From assembly GCA_017640615.1 (NCBI GenBank), contig JAEPQK010000001.1:310001-374000 (forward strand): a stretch of DNA of 64,000 nt, read 5' to 3'. Of this stretch, positions 1 to 9,083 are shown in pieces. The stretch is from Rhizobiaceae bacterium. GTDB taxonomy: Bacteria > Pseudomonadota > Alphaproteobacteria > Rhizobiales > Rhizobiaceae. Numbering within the stretch: position 1 is the stretch's first letter; each line of letters opens with the position of its first letter. Position numbers and translations under genes: made by a program. The notes under the pieces are model-generated. The model was not told the DNA's origin. It saw only the letters and a program-made list of their open reading frames with translations, and did no database searches.

Positions 1-34
1 GTGTCATGGCAACCGAGATCGCCCGGGCGTTCAT
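1..34 (-). CDS. 5' end of an unidentified gene, cut by the left edge
   Basis: A minus-strand ATG at 34-32 is preceded, six bases upstream, by a full Shine-Dalgarno AAGGAGG (complement of 41-47). The reading frame runs open to the window edge and gives MNARAISVAMT. Only 11 residues are visible, so the product cannot be named. The gene is divergent from galU. The strong ribosome binding site is the main evidence that this is a real gene start. Confidence 0.55.
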   Translation of the reverse strand, partial: MNARAISVAMT

Positions 35-235
35 TTTTTGCCTCCTTCAGAGAGCTGAAAGATCCAAGATTCGCCGATTGCGGTTAGGAAACAGTTTACC
101 AAATTACGCAGCAAGTCATACTAATCGGGTCTCACGATGCCTTGCAGGTCGTTTTGAGCCGTCATGTTCAATAATCGTCAATTCCGGCGTGAAAGTGTCC
201 CAGGCCGGTATGTATGACGTTTGGGGCGCGAATTG
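35..235. other. Divergent intergenic region before galU
   Basis: About 200 bases separate the minus-strand gene at the left edge from galU. The stretch is richer in A+T than its surroundings, as expected of a promoter region. I could not pick a -35/-10 pair with confidence for either direction. Confidence 0.4.
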
Positions 236-1141
236 ATGACAAAAGTACGCAAAGCAGTGTTTCCCGTCGCGGGTCTTGGTACCCGCTTTCTGCCTGCCAC
301 CAAGGCCATCCCGAAGGAGATGCTGCCCGTCGTGGACCGGCCGGTAATCGACTATGTGGTCGAGGAAGCACGTGAAGCGGGCATCGAGCACCTCATCTTC
401 GTCACCGGGCGCAACAAGGGCGTTATCGAAGACCATTTCGATGTTCAGGTCGAGTTGTACGACACGCTGGCGCAGCGGAAGAAGGACCAGGTTCTCGCCA
501 GTTTGCAGCGCATGCAGCCGGCGCCGGGCCAGACCAGCTTTACCCGCCAGCAGAAGCCGCTTGGCCTGGGACATGCGGTCTGGTGCGCGCGCGAGCTTGT
601 CGGCAATGAGCCTTTCGCGCTGCTTCTGCCTGATATGATCATGCAGTCGGACCCCGGCTGCATGGCGCAGATGGTAAAGCTCTACGAAAAGACCGGCGGC
701 AATGTCGTTGCTGTGCAGGAGTGCGACCCGGCCCAGACGCACAAATACGGTATCGTCGGGCGTGGGCGCGCGGCAGGCGCCGGGTTCGAGATCACCGAGA
801 TGGTGGAAAAGCCGGCCAGGGGCAAAGCGCCGTCGAACTTCTATCTCAACGGCCGCTACATTCTGCAGCCCGAGATTTTCGACATTCTGGCCAATCAGGC
901 GCGTGGCGCGGGCAACGAAATCCAGCTGACCGATGGCATGCTGAAACTGAAGGGCAGCCAGAGCTTTTTCGCCTATCCCTATTCGGGCCGGGTGTTCGAT
1001 TGTGGTTCGCCGGAAGGTTTCGTGGAGGCCAATCTGGCCTTCGCGCTGCAGCGTGACGACATGCGTGAGCGTATCGGCGGCAATCTCGCAGGGTTGTTGA
1101 ACGAAGCCGAAGCGCATTCGCGCAAGCGCTCGCGCGCCTGA
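236..1141 (+). CDS. galU: UTP-glucose-1-phosphate uridylyltransferase
   Basis: This 301-residue protein should make UDP-glucose from UTP and glucose-1-phosphate in the cytoplasm, feeding exopolysaccharide, LPS and cyclic glucan synthesis. The nucleotidyltransferase signature [19 protein letters not shown] lies near residues 13-31, and the middle of the protein has the family's EMVEKP motif and a C-terminal [11 protein letters not shown] segment. Length is normal for bacterial GalU. I chose the ATG at 236 over an in-frame TTG at 221 because [10 protein letters not shown] is the usual family N-terminus. The gene converges on the outer membrane protein gene that ends 10 bases downstream, so it is probably transcribed alone. 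Confidence 0.95.
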   Translation: MTKVRKAVFPVAGLGTRFLPATKAIPKEMLPVVDRPVIDYVVEEAREAGIEHLIFVTGRNKGVIEDHFDVQVELYDTLAQRKKDQVLASLQRMQPAPGQTSFTRQQKPLGLGHAVWCARELVGNEPFALLLPDMIMQSDPGCMAQMVKLYEKTGGNVVAVQECDPAQTHKYGIVGRGRAAGAGFEITEMVEKPARGKAPSNFYLNGRYILQPEIFDILANQARGAGNEIQLTDGMLKLKGSQSFFAYPYSGRVFDCGSPEGFVEANLAFALQRDDMRERIGGNLAGLLNEAEAHSRKRSRA

Positions 1142-1151
1142 GCCGTTCTGG

Positions 1152-2870
1152 TCAGCGGCGCAGGGTCAGCCCGAGAAACACCGTCGTCGTTTGCGATCCG
1201 CGGCCGGCAACGTTGCTCGACACGCGCTCATGCGAGACGTTGCCGGTGACCCCGGCATCGCGGTTCAGCCACCATGTCATGCTGAGGGCGCCATTGAGCG
1301 TGGTATCGCGGTCGGTGCTGGCCGCATAACGCCGCCAGCCCGCACCGAGCGTGGCTGTCCCGGTCAGGTTGGCGCGCATCTGGCGTGTGACCGAAACGGA
1401 AGCGTTATAGAGCACCGAGCCGGAAGAGCCTGCCGTTGTCGAACCCTCGATGTCGGTGCCCGCATTCAGCGCAACAGTGGTTCCGCGCATGGGCGACCAG
1501 TTCACTTCAGCTTCGAGCGACAGGGCCGAGATCGAGGCCAGACGCGCGTCGTCGATATTTTCGCTGAGCCAGCCGACGGAGAATTCGCCATTCAGCTTTT
1601 CGCCCAGGTCGAATTCGATGCCGCCGCGCGCACCAAATATGTTCGCCGAGCGCGCATAGCCGGCGCTGTCGAGGCGCTGATCGTAACTGCGGCGGCCATA
1701 TTCGACTTCGACGAACGGCACGAGTGCAGGCGAAATTTCGTAGCCACCGCGCAGGGTTGCCGAATAGACGGTGTTGTTGCGGTCGGCCTGTGAGACCGTT
1801 CCACCGCCTGAAAGCGTTGCGCTGCCATAGGTATTGCGCGCGACATCGCCGGTGAGAGCGGCGCGCAGTTTACCGGAGTGCTTTTCTGCTCCGAGCGAAC
1901 CGGTCAGCGTCTGCCGCAAGGCGCGGCTTAGCGTACCGGTGAGCACTGTCGGCGATGTCGCTTCCTCGGGGCGGCGCGAATAGCCGGCGCCAGCGTTGAT
2001 GCGGTAGTCGTTGCCGACGTCGATTGCGCCGGTGGCCTCCGCGCTGCCAGTGAATTCGGAAAAGCCGGAACCGGTGATGGAGGTTCTGTAGGTGCCGTCG
2101 AGCGTCAGGGTGGCGGCGTGGCGCGACCATTGCGATGCGGCTTCGACATTAAGATTGGTGGACGACAGAAAATCGGAGCTGCCACCCGTGGTGCCCTGAT
2201 TGTTGGAGGTCCACTCGATGCCCTGCCGCAATGTGGGCCGCAGCAGAAACGAACCGACCCGCAGGCCGGGCGCGGCGTAGGGATCCTCTTCGGGATCGCG
2301 GGAGAGCTCCTCGACCGCGCCGACGCGTTCCGCCGTGGATTCCGCCGCTGAATATCGTTCTTCGTCCTCGGCGACGACGCTGCGGGCGCGGATCGTTCCC
2401 GTGGTGGGGTTGGTTGCGTCGTCTTCGCCGTCGGCTTGCGCGGTCTGCGATTGCCTGGTGTCCGTGCTGCGCTCGGCGTCTTCTTCGGCACCAGCTCTCT
2501 GGGTGCGGCGTGCCCGCACCATGCGCGCGGCGGTGATGTCGTTGGTAGCGACCCCGCCGGATTGCGGAGCGACATAGCCGTCGAGTTCAGTTTCAAACGC
2601 CTCGTCGGGAACAGCGCCTTCGCTGACGGGACGATAGCGGGGAACCTGTGAGGTCTCGGGTGTTTCGTCGGCGCGCGCGGCAAACCGCGGGCGCGTGCTC
2701 GGCAGAGGGGCCGCGCCCTCCTGTTCGGCGTTGATTGCGCCGCGCAGCGTCGTGCTTTCCTGTGCGGGCGCAACGCCCACGCCGTAAACGGCCCAGCCGA
2801 ACGCGACGGCGATCGCGATGCCGGAAATTCCGCTTTTCGACTGCAAGGGACTGACGCGCAATCTCGGCAC
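1152..2870 (-). CDS. Outer membrane beta-barrel protein, BBP2_2-like
   Basis: A secreted protein of about 572 residues. A basic start is followed by a hydrophobic segment (GISGIAIAVAFGWAVYGVGV) and an APAQ-ES cleavage-like site. A charged, low-complexity region of about 170 residues comes next. From about residue 205 to the end, alternating polar and aromatic strands (for example YRINAGAGYSRRP, VPFVEVEYGRRSY) are typical of a porin-like barrel of the exopolysaccharide-associated BBP2_2 group. The chain ends FLGLTLRR rather than in the common terminal aromatic residue. The open frame extends to a TTG at 2921, but a GTG at 2870 has a GAGGA motif about nine bases upstream and gives a proper signal peptide. 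A TTAACCAT box lies upstream at 2945-2952. Substrate is unknown. Confidence 0.8.
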   Translation of the reverse strand: MPRLRVSPLQSKSGISGIAIAVAFGWAVYGVGVAPAQESTTLRGAINAEQEGAAPLPSTRPRFAARADETPETSQVPRYRPVSEGAVPDEAFETELDGYVAPQSGGVATNDITAARMVRARRTQRAGAEEDAERSTDTRQSQTAQADGEDDATNPTTGTIRARSVVAEDEERYSAAESTAERVGAVEELSRDPEEDPYAAPGLRVGSFLLRPTLRQGIEWTSNNQGTTGGSSDFLSSTNLNVEAASQWSRHAATLTLDGTYRTSITGSGFSEFTGSAEATGAIDVGNDYRINAGAGYSRRPEEATSPTVLTGTLSRALRQTLTGSLGAEKHSGKLRAALTGDVARNTYGSATLSGGGTVSQADRNNTVYSATLRGGYEISPALVPFVEVEYGRRSYDQRLDSAGYARSANIFGARGGIEFDLGEKLNGEFSVGWLSENIDDARLASISALSLEAEVNWSPMRGTTVALNAGTDIEGSTTAGSSGSVLYNASVSVTRQMRANLTGTATLGAGWRRYAASTDRDTTLNGALSMTWWLNRDAGVTGNVSHERVSSNVAGRGSQTTTVFLGLTLRR

Positions 2871-3009
2871 CAGACTGCTTCCTCGACGACTTCTGTTTCG
2901 AAGGCGCCCGCAAGGCGCCAAACCTTGCCGAACCGTAAACAGCGATGGTTAACGGAGCGTTGACTTTTCAATCGCCGGAGCGCGGCGAGACACTCGGAAG
3001 AGGTGTGAT

Positions 3010-3471
3010 CTAAGCGTCGGATTCCACGACGAGATTGCCACCATCGGCAGACGTTACGCGCACCTTGGCTCCCGCCGGCAAATCAGGGCCGGTGACGCGC
3101 CAGGTGGTGTCGTCCAGCCGTATGCGGCCATGGCCTTCCGAAATGGGCTCATGCAGTGTTGCCGTTCGGCCAACCAGCTGTGCGCCACGCTGGTTGAGCA
3201 GCGGTTGGTCGCTATCGCCCTGCGTGGCCGCCATGATCTTCTTGCCAACAAAGGCAGATGCCACGGCGATCACCAGAAAGATGAGCACCTGAATTTGCCA
3301 GGTCCAGAAGGCGTAGCCCCAGAATTGCAGCGACATCGTACCGACCAGGATGGCGGCAATGCCGATCCAGAGCAGGAAGACACCTGGAATCACGATTTCG
3401 GCTGCAAGCAGCAGGAAACCCAGAACCATCCAGTTCCACGGGCCGAGCTCGGCGAAAATGGAGGCAATCAT
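3010..3471 (-). CDS. NfeD family membrane protein
   Basis: A 153-residue inner-membrane protein with hydrophobic segments over roughly residues 12-45 and 50-70 (WMVLGFLLLAAEIVIPGVFL, then VLIFLVIAVASAFVGKKI). It ends in a soluble beta-rich domain from about residue 90 (VGRTATLHEPISEGHGRIRLDD), the OB-fold of the short NfeD1b class. It directly follows the stomatin-like gene with six bases between them. NfeD-stomatin pairs are known to work together in membrane organisation. No protease domain is present, so this is the short form. Confidence 0.9.
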   Translation of the reverse strand: MIASIFAELGPWNWMVLGFLLLAAEIVIPGVFLLWIGIAAILVGTMSLQFWGYAFWTWQIQVLIFLVIAVASAFVGKKIMAATQGDSDQPLLNQRGAQLVGRTATLHEPISEGHGRIRLDDTTWRVTGPDLPAGAKVRVTSADGGNLVVESDA

Positions 3472-3477
3472 CGCCGC

Positions 3478-4437
3478 CTACCCGTCGCTCTGGCTGGGGC
3501 CGGTGACCGGCGGCCGTGCAGGCGAGGTGCGCACAGATTTGCCGGCTTCATCGTTGCTGAACATGTCCTTGGCGATGGAGCCAATGCCGCCCAGCGTGCC
3601 GATCAGCGAGGAGGTTTCGAACGGCATCAGCACGATTTTGTTGTTGTTGGATGAGCCGATCTTGGCCAGTGCCTCCGTGTATTTCTGCGCCACGAAGTAG
3701 TTGATCGCCTGCACGTCGCCTTGCGCAATAGCGTCGGACACGACCTGCGTTGCGCGGGCTTCGGCTTCGGCGGCACGTTCGCGCGCCTCGGCGTCGCGGA
3801 AAGCGGCTTCCTTGCGGCCTTCGGCTTCCAGCACCTGCGCCTGTTTCAGGCCCTCGGCCTCCAGAATCTGAGCGCGCTTGTTGCGCTCAGCCATCATCTG
3901 GCGGGCCATGGATTCCACCAGATTGGCCGGCGGGTTGATGTCCTTGATCTCGACGCGGGTCATCTTGATGCCCCACGGATTGGCTGCTTCGTCGACGATG
4001 CGCAGCAGTCGCTCATTGATGGCGTCGCGGTTGGACAGAAGCTCGTCGAGGTCCATCGAGCCCATGACGGAGCGAATATTGGTCATGGTCAGGTTGAGGA
4101 TGGCGTTTTCCAGCCCCGAGACCTGATAGGCTGCCTGCGCCGCACTCAGCACCTGAAAGAAGGCGACGCCATCGACCGCCACGATTGCGTTGTCGCGGGT
4201 GATCACCTCCTGCGTCGGCACATCCAGAACCTGCTCCATCATGTTCATCTTGGCGCCGATGCGGTCGATGAATGGCACGATGATGTTCAGGCCCGGGGTG
4301 AGGGAGCGCGTGTAGCGGCCGAAACGCTCGACTGTGTAGTTGTAGCCTTGGGGTATCGTCTTGATGCCTGCAAAGATCAGCAGCAGGACGAGAAGCACCA
4401 GCACTGCAATGACGATATCAAAGCCTGAAAAGAGCAT
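3478..4437 (-). CDS. SPFH/stomatin-like protein (paraslipin, QmcA type)
   Basis: An integral membrane scaffold protein of 319 residues. It has an N-terminal membrane anchor ([20 protein letters not shown]) and an SPFH domain starting [25 protein letters not shown]. An Ala/Glu-rich coiled coil ([27 protein letters not shown]) and a Gly-rich C-terminus follow. I take the ATG at 4437 because a GGAGA motif sits six bases upstream; the longer frame to 4491 has no ribosome binding site. It is upstream of, and almost certainly co-transcribed with, the NfeD gene. It probably forms oligomers that organise membrane microdomains; the specific partner is not known. Confidence 0.92.
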   Translation of the reverse strand: MLFSGFDIVIAVLVLLVLLLIFAGIKTIPQGYNYTVERFGRYTRSLTPGLNIIVPFIDRIGAKMNMMEQVLDVPTQEVITRDNAIVAVDGVAFFQVLSAAQAAYQVSGLENAILNLTMTNIRSVMGSMDLDELLSNRDAINERLLRIVDEAANPWGIKMTRVEIKDINPPANLVESMARQMMAERNKRAQILEAEGLKQAQVLEAEGRKEAAFRDAEARERAAEAEARATQVVSDAIAQGDVQAINYFVAQKYTEALAKIGSSNNNKIVLMPFETSSLIGTLGGIGSIAKDMFSNDEAGKSVRTSPARPPVTGPSQSDG

Positions 4438-4551
4438 GCCGGTCTCCATCAAATTTGTGCGCGCGAGGCCGTTACCTAGCACGATTCTCAATACAGGCAG
4501 ATGTAGGGTGGAGCGGCCGACGATGCAATTTCATTGCGGGCGGCGCGAAGC

Positions 4552-5616
4552 TCAGAGCCAGCCGCCAAGCTCGCGGCGCACCAAATGTTCGATCACCGCC
4601 ATGCCGTCATCGCCGTCATTGAGACAAGGGATGTGGGTGAAGTTCGTGCCGCCCGCCTCATGGAAAATCTCGGCGCCTTCGCCGGCGATTTCCTCCAGTG
4701 TTTCAAGGCAATCCGAGACAAAACCCGGGTTGAAAACCGCGATCGATTTGACGCCGTCCTTCGCCAGTTTTTCGATCGTTTTGTCGGTGTAGGGCTGAAG
4801 CCACTCCTCGGGGCCGAAACGCGACTGAAAGGTGGTCATCAGCTTCCGGTCGTCCCACCCCAGCCGCTCACGCAAGAGGCGCGAGGTCTTCATGCAATGG
4901 CAGTGATAGGGATCGCCGTTCTTGAAGTAGCTCTGCGGGATGCCGTGATAGGAGGCGATCACGACTTCGGGCTCGAAATCGAGCCCGGCGAGGTGAGTTT
5001 CTATCGAACGCGCCAGTGCGTCGATATAGGCCGGTTCGTCATGATAGGGCGGCACGATGCGGACGGCCGGCTGGAAACGCATTTTCATCAGCGCTTCGAA
5101 GAATTTGTCGTTCACAGTCGCCGTCGTCGTGGCCGAATATTGCGGGTAGAGCGGAAACATCACGATGCGCGTGCAACCGGCTTCCATCATACGTTTCACA
5201 ACGCTCTCGATGGAGGGATTGCCGTAACGCATCGCCCAGTCGACCATGACGTGGTCGATACCAGCGAGTGCCGCCGTCAGCTTGTCTGCTTGCGACCGGG
5301 TAAAGGTGCGCAGCGGCGATTCGTTGCGATCCGTATTCCAGATCGATGCATAGGCGGCGCCAGATTTTTTGGGCCGCGTGTTGAGCACGATGCCGTAGAG
5401 GATCGGATACCAGATGGCGCGCGGCCATTCGATCACGCGGCGGTCGCTCAGGAACTCCGCCAGATAGCGGCGCATGGAGGAGAAGTCGGTGCCGTCGGGC
5501 GTGCCGAGATTAACCAGAAGCACGCCGGTTTTTGGTGCCGGAATCGGCGGGTGATCTTTCGGCAATGGTCCAAGCGCTTTGTTGTCCTGCTGCTTCTTCC
5601 GCGCTCGGGTACTCAT
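4552..5616 (-). CDS. hemH: Ferrochelatase
   Basis: Inserts ferrous iron into protoporphyrin IX in the last step of haem synthesis. The 354-residue protein begins its family domain at KTGVLLVNLGTPDGTD. It has the active-site histidine in ASYHGIPQSYF and the conserved acidic helix FNPGFVSDCLETLEEI, which carries the catalytic glutamate. The ATG at 5616 has an AAGGAG ribosome binding site about eight bases upstream; an ATG at 5643 in the same frame lacks one. An N-terminal basic extension of about 25 residues precedes the core. Its neighbours are unrelated in function, and no Irr or Fur box was recognised upstream. Confidence 0.96.
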   Translation of the reverse strand: MSTRARKKQQDNKALGPLPKDHPPIPAPKTGVLLVNLGTPDGTDFSSMRRYLAEFLSDRRVIEWPRAIWYPILYGIVLNTRPKKSGAAYASIWNTDRNESPLRTFTRSQADKLTAALAGIDHVMVDWAMRYGNPSIESVVKRMMEAGCTRIVMFPLYPQYSATTTATVNDKFFEALMKMRFQPAVRIVPPYHDEPAYIDALARSIETHLAGLDFEPEVVIASYHGIPQSYFKNGDPYHCHCMKTSRLLRERLGWDDRKLMTTFQSRFGPEEWLQPYTDKTIEKLAKDGVKSIAVFNPGFVSDCLETLEEIAGEGAEIFHEAGGTNFTHIPCLNDGDDGMAVIEHLVRRELGGWL

Positions 5617-5701
5617 TGGGTCGTCTCCTTGCCTGTGTGGCAAAGTAGACGATGGCCGTGCCGTTTCAACGTGCGACGCTGCCGCAGGCCGGCGGATATG
5701 A

Positions 5702-5727
5702 AAAGGGCGGGCCGAAGCCCGCCCTTT
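5702..5727 (-). terminator. Rho-independent terminator after the 5'-nucleotidase gene
   Basis: A perfect 11-bp stem (AAAGGGCGGGC with its complement) closes a CGAA tetraloop. It lies 20 bases downstream of the nucleotidase stop codon on the minus strand and is followed by a short T run on that strand. It is flanked by A and T on both sides, so it might also work in the other direction. Confidence 0.85.
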
Positions 5728-5747
5728 GACCTAGTTGTTGTCCCTGA

Positions 5748-7679
5748 TCAGTTGGCCGTCGGCACGCTCAGCTTGGAGCCGATCTTCAGGTTCTTCGGGT
5801 TGATGTCGGGATTGGCTTCCATGATCATCATCCACTTGGCGCCTTCGCCGTAATACTGCTTGGCGATATTCCAGAGGTTGTCGCCAGCCATGACCTCATG
5901 CATGCCGCCCTCGGCCATCATGGCCTTGTCGTCATCCTTGGCCATCGCCATCTCGGTCTTCTCCATGGACTTGTCTTCCATGGTTTCGTCCGCGGCCTTT
6001 TCCTCCATAGTGTCTTCAGAGGCTTTCTCTTCCATCATCTCTTCGGACTTTTCCATCTCCTCCATCATGGCTTTGCCTTCGGAGATGCGGCCGTCGAGAT
6101 AAGGCGTGTAGGGGCTGTTGGCCGCAAGGTAGTCGGCAACCACCTGCTCCAGGCCCGGACCATAGTCGTAGGCGTTGGAGGCGTTGGAGGCGAAGAGCTC
6201 GTAGCCGTCGCCGCCGCCGCGCATAAAGTTGTTGGTCGCGATCAGGTAGGTTGCGTCGGGATCGATTGGTGCCCAGGTACCGTTATTGTCGACCTCGACC
6301 GAAGTAACGCGGCCTTCTCCCGGAGCCACCGAGGGGTCATAGGTGTAGCGCAAGCCGGAAACCTGCGGGTACCGCCCGGCGCCATCCTCGATCTGGCTCA
6401 GACCGCTCTCGATGGAGGCTACTACGTCAGCACCCTTGAGCTCGAAGGTCGCCAGCGTGTTCTGGAAGGGCAGAACCGTCAGCACTTCGCCCATGGTGAT
6501 CTCACCGCTGTCGATTGACGCGCGCAGGCCGCCGCCATTGGTGATGGCGAATTGCACGCCCTGATCCTTAGTGCGTGCTAGCATTGCGTCGGTGACCAGA
6601 TTGCCCATCTGGCATTCCATGGCGCGGCAGCTGTCGCGGCTGCCATCGATGGCTTCCGCCGCATCGGCCACGACCTGGTTCTTGAGCTCCTCGATCGGAG
6701 CGCCGAGTTCCTGAATGCGTGCCAGCACTGTTTCGTCGGGCGTCACAGAAGCGTCGAGCAGGATAGGCTCGCCGGTGGCTTCCTTCACGATGCCGATGTC
6801 GGAGAAAGTGACTTCGAGGTCACCGAGATACTTCGAATAGGCATAGGCCTGAATCACTGGAACCTTGTAGCCGAGCGGGTTGTCCACCCAGGTTGGGTAA
6901 GGCCCGGCAGCGCGGTCAGAGGTGTTTGAAAGCAGCGTGTTGGAGTGGCCGCCGACGACGACATCGACGCCCGGAATCTTGGCAATCGCTTCCAGATCGC
7001 GCGGGTAGCCGACATGGGTCAGCGCGATGATCTTGCTGACGCCTTCGCCGGAAAGCGCCTTCACCGCCGCGGTGATCGAGGCAACGTCTTCCTCGATCAT
7101 CACATGTTCACCCGGAGATGAAAGCTCGTCGGTGTCGTTGGCGACGGCACCTACGATGCCGATCTTCTCGCCGCCGACTTCAAGCACTGTGTAGGCTTTT
7201 ACCCGGTCGCCGAGCACCGACATGTCGTCGACCTTCACATTGGCTGAGAGAACCGGGAACTCGGCTTTGGCAAGGAAAGTCGCAAGTCCTTCTTCACCGT
7301 CGTCAAATTCGTGGTTGCCGACGGCCATTGCGTCGGTGCCCATCATGTTCAGGAACTCGGCTTCGGCCTCGCCCTTATAGGTGGTGTAGAAGAGCGTGCC
7401 CTGGAAATTGTCGCCAGCGTTCAGGAAGATCACGTTCTGGCCGTCATGCGCGGAACGATAGTCGCGCGCGGCGGTCACGAGCCTCGCGGCGCCGCCGAAG
7501 CATTTGCCTTCGCCTTCATCGTCGGCCGAGCAGGTTGAATCGAAGCGGTTGATCGATTCGATGCGCGAGTGCCAGTCGTTGATGTGCATGATGTTGAGCG
7601 TGTAGTCGGCAAAAGAGGTCTGTGCCGACAGCGCCAGTGCCGAAGCCGAAAGCGCTGCAATGCTCGCCAGTTTTTTCAT
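5748..7679 (-). CDS. Secreted 5'-nucleotidase/metallophosphoesterase with C-terminal LysM domain
   Basis: A 643-residue exported enzyme of the UshA/5'-nucleotidase family. Residues 1-24 form a signal peptide (ALSAQTSFA-D). The dinuclear-metal motifs are all present: HINDWHS, NAGDNFQGT, GNHEFDDG, a lone His in ALTHVGYP, and VGGHSNT. The C-terminal nucleotide-binding domain includes ITNGGGLRASI and a GGGDGYELF substrate-binding segment. After about residue 550 comes a Met/Glu/Lys-rich linker built from short repeats (TMEEKA, TMEDKS), then a LysM module (VMAGDNLWNIAKQYYG...PKNLKIGSKLSVP). It probably degrades extracytoplasmic nucleotides while bound to peptidoglycan. The exact substrate (AMP, UDP-sugar, other) cannot be told. 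It is a single gene followed by a clear terminator. Confidence 0.93.
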   Translation of the reverse strand: MKKLASIAALSASALALSAQTSFADYTLNIMHINDWHSRIESINRFDSTCSADDEGEGKCFGGAARLVTAARDYRSAHDGQNVIFLNAGDNFQGTLFYTTYKGEAEAEFLNMMGTDAMAVGNHEFDDGEEGLATFLAKAEFPVLSANVKVDDMSVLGDRVKAYTVLEVGGEKIGIVGAVANDTDELSSPGEHVMIEEDVASITAAVKALSGEGVSKIIALTHVGYPRDLEAIAKIPGVDVVVGGHSNTLLSNTSDRAAGPYPTWVDNPLGYKVPVIQAYAYSKYLGDLEVTFSDIGIVKEATGEPILLDASVTPDETVLARIQELGAPIEELKNQVVADAAEAIDGSRDSCRAMECQMGNLVTDAMLARTKDQGVQFAITNGGGLRASIDSGEITMGEVLTVLPFQNTLATFELKGADVVASIESGLSQIEDGAGRYPQVSGLRYTYDPSVAPGEGRVTSVEVDNNGTWAPIDPDATYLIATNNFMRGGGDGYELFASNASNAYDYGPGLEQVVADYLAANSPYTPYLDGRISEGKAMMEEMEKSEEMMEEKASEDTMEEKAADETMEDKSMEKTEMAMAKDDDKAMMAEGGMHEVMAGDNLWNIAKQYYGEGAKWMMIMEANPDINPKNLKIGSKLSVPTAN

Positions 7680-7803
7680 TTGGAATCTCCCGTGAAACTC
7701 TAGGCAGTTTCTAATAGCCCGCCTTTTTGACGGTTTTTCTATTGTAGTTTGCCGGCATGTTCACACTGTCCGGCGGGCCTTGCAAGCGGCAATCGAGCAC
7801 GGC

Positions 7804-9057
7804 CTATCCGGCGTAGTCACGCTCATCTGCAATCACCTTGCCGTCGTTGGGCAGGCTGCCACGTTCGGCGACAAGCACCTCGCCGCCAAGCTTTGTAATC
7901 TCGCGCAATGCAGCGCCAATCGCGGCGGTGTCGGGGTTCGTGCCGTCGCCGGGCTCGACATGCAGCGTCATTGCATCGCGTTCGCCGTCGCGGCTTACCA
8001 CGAGGCGCGCACGGCCGATCTCGGGGTGGCGCTTGGTTACCTCGGCGATCTGTATCGGATCGACAAACATGCCCTTGATCTTCGTGCGCTGGTCGGCACG
8101 GCCCATCCATCCCTTTATGCGGGTGTTGGTGCGGCCGCAGGGCGACGTACCCGGAAGCACAGTCGACAAGTCGCCAGTGCCCAGCCGAACCATCGGGTAG
8201 GCTTCGTTGAAGCTAGTCACCACGACCTCGCCGACTTCACCTTCGGCAACCGGGTCGCCGGTGCCGGGGCGCACGATTTCGAGGATCAGGTTTTCATTGA
8301 GCACCATACCCGGATGCGGGTTGCCATCGGCATCGGCCGCCTCATAGGCGATGACGCCGAATTCGGCTGTCGCATAGCATTGCAGCACTGCGATGCCGCG
8401 TTCGCGGTAATGATCGCGCAGCGAGGGAAACAGAGCGCCGCCAGATACGAGGCCCAACCGAAACGATGAAAGATCGCGGCCCATTTCGTCGGCCTTGTCG
8501 AGCATGACTTTCAGGAAGTCCGGCGTGCCGCTGTAAACACGTGGCTTCAAGGCCGCCGCCGCGTCGATCTGCATTTCGGTGTTGCCGACGCCGGCTGGAA
8601 ACACCGTGCAGCCCAGAGCCCGCGCGCCTTCGTCCAGAATGAAGCCGCCCGGCGTCATATGATAGGAAAACGCGTTGTGAACGGTGTCGCCGGGGCGGAT
8701 GCCAGCGGCGTAGAATGCGCGCGCCGACTGCCAGGGGTCGGGCGCCAGCCCCTGCGGCTCCCAGATCGGGCCGGGGGATACGAAGACACGGCTGCCTTCA
8801 ATGGCGGACGTATTGGCGAATCCGCCGAATGGCGGCTCGGCCTGTTGGCGCGCCATGAGTTCCGCCTTGCGCAGTACCGGCAAGCCAGCCAGCGCTTCGC
8901 GGGAACTGATTGACGTCAAATCATGACCGTCGAGCCAGCGGCCGAGGCCCGGGGCGTTTTTCGCGGCTTGTGCCAGAAAATCCGGCAGCCGGGCAAAAAG
9001 ATCGGCTTCCCGATCCTGAGGCGCGCGGCACTCCAACTCGTCGTAATTGACGGTCAT
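7804..9057 (-). CDS. PaaK-like AMP-binding (phenylacetate-CoA ligase family) protein with degenerate P-loop
   Basis: A 417-residue protein of the phenylacetate-CoA ligase branch of adenylate-forming enzymes, which activate carboxylates as acyl-AMP and pass them to CoA. Later core motifs are recognisable: YATAEFG (A5 position), VRLGTGDLS (A7) and GWMGRADQRTKIKGMFVDP (A8). The Ser/Thr/Gly-rich phosphate-binding loop normally near residue 95 is replaced by RVFVSPGPIWEPQG, so ATP binding may be unusual or lost. Substrate is unknown and no aromatic-degradation genes are adjacent. It precedes the nucleotidase on the same strand but is 120 bases away, so linkage is weak. Confidence 0.8.
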   Translation of the reverse strand: MTVNYDELECRAPQDREADLFARLPDFLAQAAKNAPGLGRWLDGHDLTSISSREALAGLPVLRKAELMARQQAEPPFGGFANTSAIEGSRVFVSPGPIWEPQGLAPDPWQSARAFYAAGIRPGDTVHNAFSYHMTPGGFILDEGARALGCTVFPAGVGNTEMQIDAAAALKPRVYSGTPDFLKVMLDKADEMGRDLSSFRLGLVSGGALFPSLRDHYRERGIAVLQCYATAEFGVIAYEAADADGNPHPGMVLNENLILEIVRPGTGDPVAEGEVGEVVVTSFNEAYPMVRLGTGDLSTVLPGTSPCGRTNTRIKGWMGRADQRTKIKGMFVDPIQIAEVTKRHPEIGRARLVVSRDGERDAMTLHVEPGDGTNPDTAAIGAALREITKLGGEVLVAERGSLPNDGKVIADERDYAG

Positions 9058-9083
9058 CGATCCTCCCGAAATGTTTTTGTTTG

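Noticed and set aside
116-1117. Open frame of 333 codons antisense to galU
   Set aside because: No family features and no ribosome binding site; galU on the other strand is unambiguous.
4534-5853. Long open frame antisense to hemH
   Set aside because: It is the kind of antisense frame expected in high-GC DNA. It has no recognisable domain, while the hemH frame has full ferrochelatase motifs. The same applies to long frames opposite flhA (44931-46268), fliF (59264-60661) and flagellin (61068-62111).
5995-6070. Repeated GAAG/CATC-type sequence suggesting a minisatellite
   Set aside because: It encodes the Met/Glu/Lys linker of the nucleotidase and stays in frame; treated as a protein feature.
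7804-9057. Calling the PaaK-like protein a phenylacetate-CoA ligase (paaK)
   Set aside because: The phosphate loop is missing and no phenylacetate pathway genes are nearby, so a specific name is not supported.
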